A DNA stretch of 7,020 nt from Acidobacteriota bacterium. Lineage in GTDB: Bacteria; Acidobacteriota; Terriglobia; Acidiferrales; UBA7541. The stretch covers positions 1 to 7,020 of the forward strand of contig QHYO01000501.1 in NCBI GenBank assembly GCA_003224135.1, given 5' to 3'. The translations under genes were made by a program, and so were the position numbers. Each line of letters begins with the position of its first letter. Position 1 is the first letter of the stretch. Positions 1 through 5,919 of this stretch are shown here, one piece after another. Under the pieces are notes generated by a model. It was not told the origin of the DNA, did no database searches, and worked only from the letters and a program-made list of their open reading frames with translations.

Positions 1-34
1 AAATGGGCCCGCTGCTGTGCTAATTTACAGGCTC

Positions 35-49
35 CGCGTTTCGCGAGGG
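35..49 (+). promoter_or_regulatory. Ribosome binding site and small inverted repeat before the reductase gene
   Basis: GAGGG at 45-49 lies 5 bases before the ATG at 55 and acts as the likely Shine-Dalgarno sequence. It is preceded by CGCG-TTT-CGCG (35-45), a short inverted repeat that touches the binding site and might partly mask it. There is no alternative in-frame start between position 1 and 55. The promoter probably lies before the window, since I see no convincing -35/-10 pair in the 54 available bases. Confidence 0.55.
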
Positions 50-54
50 TCCAT

Positions 55-1035
55 ATGCCGAAGGCCAAGGTGTTCATAACTCATCCACTCTATCCCGGTG
101 CGCGAAACCTTTTGCAGAGTTGTTGCGAATGTGAATTTTGGAGCAAACAGGAACGCCCACAGCGTGAAGAATTTCTCGGCCGCTTGAAAGATAAGAATGG
201 TTTGGTTTGTCTCTTGACCGAGCGCGTTGGTGACGATGTACTCCGGGCCGCTCCAAAGCTTCGTATCGTGGCCAACGTTGCGGTTGGCTATGACAACGTT
301 GATTTACCAGCGTGTACCAAGCGCGCAGTAGTGGTAACGAACACTCCCGGCGTGCTCGACGAAACTACTGCCGATTTTGCGTGGGCATTGCTCCTCGCCG
401 TCGCGCGCAGAGTTGTGGAAGCCGACCAGTACGTACGGGCGGGAAATTGGCAAGGCTTTGACTTTGATCAATTCTGCGGCACCGACGTCTGGGGCAAGAC
501 CCTGGGCATAGTCGGATTCGGCCGGATTGGGCGCGCCGTCGCGCGCCGCTCCGCTGGGTTTGGTATGAAAGTGATTTACAACAGCAAGACGCGCGCGTCT
601 GACGAAATCGAGAAAGAGTTTCGCGCGGAATATCGGGACCTGAATGCGTTGCTGGCGGAATCGGATTTTGTCACTCTGCATGTGCCGCTCAATGGAAATA
701 CGCGGCAAATGTTTGACGCACCAAAATTGTTTCGCATGAAACCCACCGCGTATTTGATCAACACTTCGCGCGGCCCTGTTGTGGACGAAGCGGCTTTGGT
801 GCACGCACTCGAATCAAAGAAAATTGCGGGAGCGGGATTGGACGTATTTGAACAGGAGCCGTTTGTTCATCCCGGACTAAAGCGCCCCAACGTCGTTCTA
901 GCGCCGCACCTGGGCTCCGCTTCGAATGAGACGCGCGCGAAAATGGCGACGACTGCTGCACAAAACGCTGTCGCGTTCTTTCAGGGGCAGCGCCCGCCGA
1001 ATATGCTGAATCCCGAAGCGTTCAAGAACGGCTGA
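55..1035 (+). CDS. gyaR: Glyoxylate/hydroxypyruvate reductase (D-2-hydroxyacid dehydrogenase, GyaR-like)
   Basis: Cytosolic D-isomer-specific 2-hydroxyacid dehydrogenase of 326 residues, the usual length for the family. It should reduce hydroxypyruvate to D-glycerate and/or glyoxylate to glycolate. The substrate-binding half contains VAVGYDN at about 75-81. The Rossmann domain (about 105-290) carries GFGRIG at 154-159. The catalytic triad is complete: Arg239 in NTSRG, Glu268 in DVFEQEP, and His285 in APHLGS. After the second Rossmann strand the sequence reads N-S-K-T-R (176-180). It lacks the acidic residue that usually selects NAD, which suggests NADP(H) use (inference). The ATG at 55 has GAGGG 5 bases upstream and gives the expected N-terminus. 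The glycerate 2-kinase that follows after 23 bases supports a glycerate-forming role. Other 2-hydroxyacid dehydrogenases (for example phosphoglycerate or phosphonate dehydrogenases) are less likely because of the close GyaR-like motif set and this neighbour. Confidence 0.9.
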   Translation: MPKAKVFITHPLYPGARNLLQSCCECEFWSKQERPQREEFLGRLKDKNGLVCLLTERVGDDVLRAAPKLRIVANVAVGYDNVDLPACTKRAVVVTNTPGVLDETTADFAWALLLAVARRVVEADQYVRAGNWQGFDFDQFCGTDVWGKTLGIVGFGRIGRAVARRSAGFGMKVIYNSKTRASDEIEKEFRAEYRDLNALLAESDFVTLHVPLNGNTRQMFDAPKLFRMKPTAYLINTSRGPVVDEAALVHALESKKIAGAGLDVFEQEPFVHPGLKRPNVVLAPHLGSASNETRAKMATTAAQNAVAFFQGQRPPNMLNPEAFKNG

Positions 1036-1058
1036 AGCGCGCATTGATTGGCGATCAA

Positions 1059-2369
1059 ATGGACGGAAAGCAACTCGCGCGGCAAATCTTCCTGCGAACG
1101 CTTGATGCGCTGAACGTTCCCACTTCTATCTCGCGGTGCGTCAGCTGTGCGGAGCGCGTACTGCGCTGTGGTGACGTTGAATACGATCTTCACCACGTTT
1201 CCGATCTCCGCGTCATCGCAGCTGGCAAAGCTGCTTACGGCATGCTCGACGGACTTACAAGTGTTCTTCCGGCCGGCCTCACTATCAAAGGAATCGTTTC
1301 CGCTCCAGGATCGCCAAAGACTCACCATCCTGGCCTGCGCTATTTTTCCGGCGGGCATCCCACTCCCAACGAACAGAGCCTGCTTGCCGGTGAAGCTGCG
1401 CTCGATCTCTTGCGCGGCTGCTCGGTCGAAACGCTGGTGATTGTTCTACTTTCCGGCGGCGGCTCGTCGCTCGTGGAGTTGCCGTTACTGCGCACACTCT
1501 CCCTCTCCGACGTGCAGCAATTGCATCGCGCCCTGGTGAACTGCGGGGCTTCCATCGCCGAAATTAACACCATCCGCAAGCATATTTCTGCTGTCAAAGG
1601 TGGCAGGCTTGCGCAGGCGGCCGCTCCCGCAAGCGTGATCGCGCTTGCTATCAGCGATGTTCCCGTCGGAAAAGAATCAGCGCTTGCTTCCGGACCGACC
1701 CTGCCGGATCCGACTACTCGTGACGATGTTGCGCGAATCTTCGCAAGATATGACCTACGCAATCTTCTCCCGCAGCCGCTGATCGCCTGGATTGAAAGTG
1801 CGCAAATGCCGGAAACTCCGAAAGCCGGCGACCCCGTATTCGAACGCGCTCAGTTTCAACTCGTCCTCGGGATGCATGAATTGTTTCACGCGGCTCATCG
1901 CATCGCGGAATCCCAGGATTGTCTCGCATTTTGCGATAACTCAACCGATGATTGGCCGGTTGAAAAAGCCGCGGATTTCCTTCTCGCTCAACTCGAAGAG
2001 CTGCGCGCGGCGAATCCGCGGCAACCCGTTGCCTTGATTGCGGATGGCGAATTGAGTTCCACTGTGACAGGAGACGGCCTCGGTGGACGCAACTCCGCGT
2101 TCGTTCTCGCTTGCGTGCGGAAAATTGCCCGAAAGCGAATCGTCGTGCTGAGCGCCGGAACCGACGGAGTCGACGGCAACAGTCCAGCTGCCGGCGCTGT
2201 TGCGGACGGCAACACGCTTTCTCGTGCTTCGGCTGCGGGACTCGATCCCAATGAGTTTTATCGCCAAAGCGACTCGTTCAGTTTTTTCGATGTACTCGGC
2301 GACGCAATCGCAACCGGGCCAACAGGAAACAATCTGCGGGACATGCGCCTGCTCATCGCGTTAATTTGA
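1059..2369 (+). CDS. Glycerate 2-kinase, MOFRL/DUF4147 family
   Basis: Cytosolic enzyme of 436 residues, a typical length, that should phosphorylate D-glycerate with ATP to 2-phosphoglycerate. The N-terminal DUF4147 domain holds SGGGSS at 132-137, NTIRKH at 170-175 with VKGGRLA just after it, and SDVPVGKE at 199-206 followed by ASGPT at 210-214. The C-terminal MOFRL domain shows DGELSSTVTGDG with LGGRN (329-345), SAGTDGVDG (365-373) and TGPTGNN (419-425). These are family hallmarks. The family usually has SDVPGD where this protein has SDVPVGK, a local variant in an otherwise intact protein. I chose the ATG at 1059 because the protein then begins like other members. An in-frame TTG at 1044 would add five residues. 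Neither start has a clear Shine-Dalgarno sequence, so translation may be coupled to the reductase gene ending at 1035. It belongs to the older TtuD/GckA-type naming group. Confidence 0.9.
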   Translation: MDGKQLARQIFLRTLDALNVPTSISRCVSCAERVLRCGDVEYDLHHVSDLRVIAAGKAAYGMLDGLTSVLPAGLTIKGIVSAPGSPKTHHPGLRYFSGGHPTPNEQSLLAGEAALDLLRGCSVETLVIVLLSGGGSSLVELPLLRTLSLSDVQQLHRALVNCGASIAEINTIRKHISAVKGGRLAQAAAPASVIALAISDVPVGKESALASGPTLPDPTTRDDVARIFARYDLRNLLPQPLIAWIESAQMPETPKAGDPVFERAQFQLVLGMHELFHAAHRIAESQDCLAFCDNSTDDWPVEKAADFLLAQLEELRAANPRQPVALIADGELSSTVTGDGLGGRNSAFVLACVRKIARKRIVVLSAGTDGVDGNSPAAGAVADGNTLSRASAAGLDPNEFYRQSDSFSFFDVLGDAIATGPTGNNLRDMRLLIALI

Positions 2370-2391
2370 TAATCGCTCTTCGGCTACCGGC

Positions 2392-2428
2392 AAGAGGCGC
2401 CGCCATTGGCCGCTCCTCTTTTTTATTT
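2392..2428 (+). terminator. Rho-independent terminator of the reductase-kinase unit
   Basis: AAGAGG (2392-2397) pairs with CCTCTT (2415-2420). GCC/GGC around ATT can form a short inner stem. The tract TTTTATTT follows directly (2421-2428). It lies 22 bases after the kinase stop. The T-rich tract is on the + strand side only, so it fits termination of the left unit and not of the converging aminopeptidase gene. A second, competing stem-loop CTCTT (2376-2380)/AAGAG (2392-2396) sits immediately upstream and shares the AAGAG arm. Confidence 0.7.
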
Positions 2429-2451
2429 GCGGTTTTATTCGTGGCGAGCCG

Positions 2452-5070
2452 CTACTTCTTCGGCGGCAGCCGCTCTTCGATGCTCTTGAGCCGCTCACTC
2501 ATCTGTTGAAGCATTTTTTCCACGCGGTCCAGCCGCTCGGCCACTGCCTGATCGCCTTCGCCGCTCTGTCCGCCTTCTTTTGCTTCGCCGCCTTCTGGTC
2601 TTTTGCCTGGCCCCTGCTTCAGCCGCGCGATTTGACCCTTAATCATTGGCGCCATCTCAATGCTTAAGTCATTGCTCTTCAGCAGTGACTCGAGTGCCGG
2701 AATTGCCGTCGCATCGCCACGTTCACCTAATGCAAAGATCGCCGAGAAACGTAGTGAAGCATGTGGTTCCGTCAAATAGCCGGCGATCTGTTGCGTGATT
2801 TGTTTGTCGTCTTTTTGCAGCCGCGCGAGGCTTGAGATCGCAGCCTGCCTCGTATCGATCGGTTTGCCGGGGACCACCCATTCTTTCAACATCGGAACGG
2901 CCTTGTCGTCGCCCAACGGCCCCATCGATCGCAAAGCTGCGTTCCGCAAAAAGCCATCAGGTGAATCCGCCGCGACCGCCGCGTTCAGTGTTGCCAGCGC
3001 GTTTGGCGCTTTGATTTTGCCCAACGCTTGCAATGCCGCGCCGCGTGCGCGGAAAGACTTGTCGTCCTTTGCCACGGCCTCCAGCCTCGCGGCAACTTCC
3101 GCATTGTCTTTGAAGTTTCCGAGTGCGGCTACAACGTGGTTCCTGACCCACGGCTCGGCCGCCACATGCAATGCTTCGAGCAACTGTTTTGCAGCGGCGA
3201 GCGTCTTGCGCTCACCGAGTGAGTCCGCAGCTGTCGCGCGCACTCCCCACGCCTTGTCATTGCGCAAGGTCTCGCCCAACACCGCGTCCACGTCGGCATC
3301 ATCTTTCAGCTTGGCCAGAGCCTCTGCCGCATCGGCGCGATCGGCAAGATCGCCCGCACTTTTCAATTGGTAGAGCCACTCCTTCTTTTCTTTGTGGAAC
3401 TCCGCTGACTTCAAGATGTGTCCGCCCTTGTCAAACAGCACCATTACAGGCGCACTATCCGCCGGCAAAGCAAAGGCCTCTTCAGCTTTCGAAACCGTGA
3501 TGGGGTAGCTTTTCGCTCCAGACGCAGTTGTAATTTCCACCTCGGTCGGAATCCTGAACAGACCAATCCGGCCTTCGAGTTTCTGCGTCTGCTTTACTTT
3601 GAACGTCACCTGGTGCTTCCCGTCGTCATATGCGTAGCTCAAATCAAACTTCGGCGCTCCCGCGCCATACACCCATTGCGCGAAAAACTGGTCGACATTA
3701 GTGTGCGTTTCCTCTTCGATCGCTTTCGCCAGATCCGCACTGACCACGTTCTTCCCGCGATTTGCTTCCAAATAGTGCTTCAGCCCGCGATAGAATGCGT
3801 CTTCTCCCAGCTGATGGCGCAGCATATCCAGCACCAGCCCACCCTTGCCATATGCATTGCCATCAAATTCGCTTGAATCGTCAAAATCGTGCCGCACGAT
3901 CGGCTTGGCCCACAAATTTGCCTGTTCGAACCACTCCCGAATGTTGCTCCAGCGTTCGTACTCAGATTGTTCCTTCGGAAAGTAGCTCTCGGTCCAAATC
4001 GTCTCCATGAACGTTGCAAAACCTTCATTGAGCCAGATATTTCCCCAGTCTTTGCAGGTCACCAAGTCTCCAAACCATTGATGTCCCAGTTCGTGCGAAA
4101 TCAGAGGATCCTGCCCCGTCGCGTATTCCGGTGCTAGAGCCGGGTGAACCAGCGAAGAACTCGTGTTCGTCGTCGCGCTGGAATTCTCCATTCCGCCGGC
4201 GACGAAATCATCCACCATCACCTGCGCGTATTTTTCCCACGCATAGTCGACGCCCAGCTTCTTGCTGAAGAGTTCCAGCATTTGTGGGGTTCGGCCGTAG
4301 TTAATTTTTAGCCGGTCGCCACGTCCCTTCGGTGCGTAGTACGTCACCGGTTTGCCCCGCCACGTATCTTTCATTTCGTCGAATTCACCCGCGACCACCG
4401 TTATCAGATACGTCGAGCTCGGCAGGCTTTCCTGCCACGTCCATGTTTTCATCGCATTGCCCGCATCTTTCACGCCCATCAACTTCCCGTTTGCCACGGT
4501 CAGCCACGTTGCAGGCACGGTCAGAATCGTCTCCGTTGTCAGCCGGTCATTGGGATAGTCATAGGTCGGCAGGTAGTAACGCGTGTCTTCGGATTCGCCT
4601 TGCGTCCAGATTTGCTTTGGCCGATCCGGATAATCTTTGTCCGGCAGAATGAAGTACGCGCCTTTCGACGTCTTTCCTTCGTACTTGATCTCGACTTCGA
4701 ATTTCTCGCCCTTCCTTGCCACACTTGGCAGCGGCACAATCAGCTTCTTGTCGGTTGTCTCGAATTTCGCCGCGCCTTTATTCAGGGTCACACTTTGAAT
4801 CGTCAGCCCTACCGAATCAAACACCAGGCTCTTGGTGTCGTCTTTCAGGACGGAAATCGTGTGCGTCACATCGCCGATAACCTTTTTCTGTTCGACGTCA
4901 AATTTCAAAGCAATTTTCGAGTGTTGCAGATCGTAGTCCTTGCTTCGCGCAAACGGCTCGTCCGCGCTGGCAGGCGCGGCTGCCAAAATCACGGCAACGA
5001 CCGCGTTCAACAACAGTCCTCGGGCCCGCAAGGCGCACCGCCACCGCGCGTGTCGCAACACTGTCTTCAT
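2452..5070 (-). CDS. Exported M1-family zinc aminopeptidase with HEAT repeats and C-terminal coiled coil
   Basis: Protein of 872 residues predicted to remove N-terminal amino acids from peptides outside the cytoplasm. Residues 1-36 form a signal peptide: a basic start, a hydrophobic stretch at about 18-32, and an ASA site before Asp37. The M1 gluzincin part (about 40-500) has GGMEN (292-296, the exopeptidase motif, Gly replacing the usual Ala), HELGH at 326-330, and the third zinc ligand Glu349 in NEGFA, giving HEXXH-X18-E. Tyr407 in YGKGG is the likely transition-state Tyr. Residues about 572-817 are consecutive helical HEAT-type repeats. Then come a Gly/Glu-rich linker (818-841) and a coiled coil with hydrophobic positions every 3 and 4 residues (842-868). 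The ATG at 5070 is preferred because AGGAG lies 9 bases upstream and the signal peptide starts properly. An ATG at 5103 would add 11 residues and overlap the preceding stop as ATGA. It is probably co-transcribed with the ACT-domain gene upstream. The peptidase class is certain, but its natural substrates are unknown. Confidence 0.92.
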   Translation of the reverse strand: MKTVLRHARWRCALRARGLLLNAVVAVILAAAPASADEPFARSKDYDLQHSKIALKFDVEQKKVIGDVTHTISVLKDDTKSLVFDSVGLTIQSVTLNKGAAKFETTDKKLIVPLPSVARKGEKFEVEIKYEGKTSKGAYFILPDKDYPDRPKQIWTQGESEDTRYYLPTYDYPNDRLTTETILTVPATWLTVANGKLMGVKDAGNAMKTWTWQESLPSSTYLITVVAGEFDEMKDTWRGKPVTYYAPKGRGDRLKINYGRTPQMLELFSKKLGVDYAWEKYAQVMVDDFVAGGMENSSATTNTSSSLVHPALAPEYATGQDPLISHELGHQWFGDLVTCKDWGNIWLNEGFATFMETIWTESYFPKEQSEYERWSNIREWFEQANLWAKPIVRHDFDDSSEFDGNAYGKGGLVLDMLRHQLGEDAFYRGLKHYLEANRGKNVVSADLAKAIEEETHTNVDQFFAQWVYGAGAPKFDLSYAYDDGKHQVTFKVKQTQKLEGRIGLFRIPTEVEITTASGAKSYPITVSKAEEAFALPADSAPVMVLFDKGGHILKSAEFHKEKKEWLYQLKSAGDLADRADAAEALAKLKDDADVDAVLGETLRNDKAWGVRATAADSLGERKTLAAAKQLLEALHVAAEPWVRNHVVAALGNFKDNAEVAARLEAVAKDDKSFRARGAALQALGKIKAPNALATLNAAVAADSPDGFLRNAALRSMGPLGDDKAVPMLKEWVVPGKPIDTRQAAISSLARLQKDDKQITQQIAGYLTEPHASLRFSAIFALGERGDATAIPALESLLKSNDLSIEMAPMIKGQIARLKQGPGKRPEGGEAKEGGQSGEGDQAVAERLDRVEKMLQQMSERLKSIEERLPPKK

Positions 5071-5079
5071 TCCTTTTTT

Positions 5080-5084
5080 CTCCT
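5080..5084 (-). promoter_or_regulatory. Ribosome binding site that decides the aminopeptidase start
   Basis: On the minus strand AGGAG is followed by nine purine-rich bases and then ATG at 5070. The alternative ATG at 5103 has no comparable purine-rich site before it. This favours the 872-residue form over the 883-residue form, although the ATGA overlap at 5100-5103 could still permit some coupled initiation. Confidence 0.65.
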
Positions 5085-5099
5085 GATCTTTTGATTGTT

Positions 5100-5492
5100 T
5101 CATGGATTCTGCCGGATCGCATGCCCAGCAGCTTCCAACACTTGCGTTGCTTCCTGAAGATCTTCGTTGGATACCAGCAGGTAATCAGTGTCGTACGTCG
5201 ATACCGCAAATACACTGATCCCCGCGTTTGCGAGCGGCGCTGCAACCGAAGCCAACACGCCCGTCAGAGTGAATCCCAGCGTCCCTTCAATCTGCATCAG
5301 CCGCCGGTTCCTCTCGGCATGCACATGTACCGGCACCATCGCTTCTTCACAAACAATGGAAAGCTCTCTCGCGGTTCGGGTGACCGAAAGGAATCGCGCT
5401 CCTAGAGCCCACTCGGGCACAGGTACTTCCGGCTCGAGGCGGCAAATCCCATAAATTTCCTGGTAGACAACGATCGTGAGCTGGTGGTCCAT
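5100..5492 (-). CDS. Small ACT-domain protein (ACT_7 / COG3603, CASTOR-related fold)
   Basis: Protein of 130 residues with no signal peptide, so probably cytosolic. The C-terminal half (about 70-125) reads as an ACT domain. It includes LTGVLASVAAPLANAGISVF, then STYDTDYLLV (98-107), a pattern I associate with the ACT_7 family, which also includes the mammalian arginine sensor CASTOR1. The N-terminal half (about 1-65) probably forms a degenerate second ACT-like unit. Family members are thought to bind small ligands such as amino acids, but their bacterial role is not established, so I give no specific function. The ATG at 5492 has AGGA only 3 bases upstream, a short spacing. The stop (5100-5102) lies 29 bases before the preferred aminopeptidase start and overlaps the alternative one, so the two genes form one unit. 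It contains no DNA-binding or catalytic domain that I can see. Confidence 0.82.
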   Translation of the reverse strand: MDHQLTIVVYQEIYGICRLEPEVPVPEWALGARFLSVTRTARELSIVCEEAMVPVHVHAERNRRLMQIEGTLGFTLTGVLASVAAPLANAGISVFAVSTYDTDYLLVSNEDLQEATQVLEAAGHAIRQNP

Positions 5493-5919
5493 TCATCCTG
5501 TGCTTGCGCCCCGCGAAAACAACCGGCGGCAGCACATCGAATTCAACTAGCGCTGGTCTTGATCTCACACGGAGCCTACCCGTTCGCCGCATTTCATTCA
5601 AGCCCAGCCCCGCGGTTCCAACCAGTGTTGACTGCACTGCTCCGCAATCGATTCCCTGTTTAGACGGCTCACCGCCTGAATTGGTAACTAGGAGGATTTG
5701 AGACGCGCTGACGGCTTTGTGTCCCACAGTTCATTGGAAAGGAAGCAGTTATAGAAATTGGGCTCGTCGAGCCCGTTGCGTGCGCTTCATCTCAACCTAC
5801 CGCGGGGCGTCCCTAGACCAATTCGCGTCCCATTCGTCTATACCTCAGGAGCTACGGAACCTTTCGTCGATGTTCGCCGTATCTTTCTGTGACAAGCAAT
5901 CGCTGCGGGGGTCCTCTGT
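5493..5919. other. Divergent intergenic region, 427 bases
   Basis: This stretch separates the minus-strand ACT/aminopeptidase unit from the plus-strand adaptor gene and should hold both promoters. I see no convincing coding sequence: the open frames that cross it overlap real genes in other frames and have no recognisable protein. Weak minus-strand promoter-like elements exist upstream of the ACT gene (TTGAAT, 17 bases, TAGGCT). On the plus strand TAGACC (5814-5819) and TATACC (5839-5844) are 19 bases apart. Both are poor matches to consensus and are not called as promoters. The clearest structure is the inverted repeat at 5760-5774. A strong AGGAGG at 5690-5695 has no properly spaced start codon. 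Confidence 0.6.
5760..5774. repeat. Perfect 7-1-7 inverted repeat in the divergent intergenic region
   Basis: GGGCTCG-T-CGAGCCC is perfectly symmetrical around one central base. It lies 146 bases before the adaptor start and 268 bases from the ACT gene start. It could be an operator for a dimeric regulator of the efflux unit, or the stem of an RNA hairpin (as a hairpin, 6 pairs with a GTC loop). No T-tract follows, so it is not an obvious terminator. Confidence 0.5.

Noticed and set aside
304..804. A 166-codon minus-strand open frame opposite the reductase gene
   Set aside because: The plus-strand protein has a complete catalytic triad and cofactor motif; the antisense frame has no recognisable domain and no ribosome binding site of note.
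3418..3876. A 152-codon plus-strand open frame inside the aminopeptidase gene
   Set aside because: It is a shadow of the M1 gene, with no recognisable protein features.
5690..5700. AGGAGG with a TTG two bases later, opening a possible 18-codon reading frame
   Set aside because: The spacing is too short for normal initiation and the frame ends quickly without recognisable content. It is probably a chance purine run.
5347..5727. A 126-codon minus-strand open frame covering part of the intergenic region and the ACT gene
   Set aside because: It overlaps the well-supported ACT gene in another frame, and its translation shows no domain, membrane segment or repeat.
5814..5844. TAGACC ... TATACC as a sigma-70-like promoter for the adaptor gene
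   Set aside because: Each element matches about four of six consensus bases, and the 19-base spacing is long. This is not enough to call a promoter.
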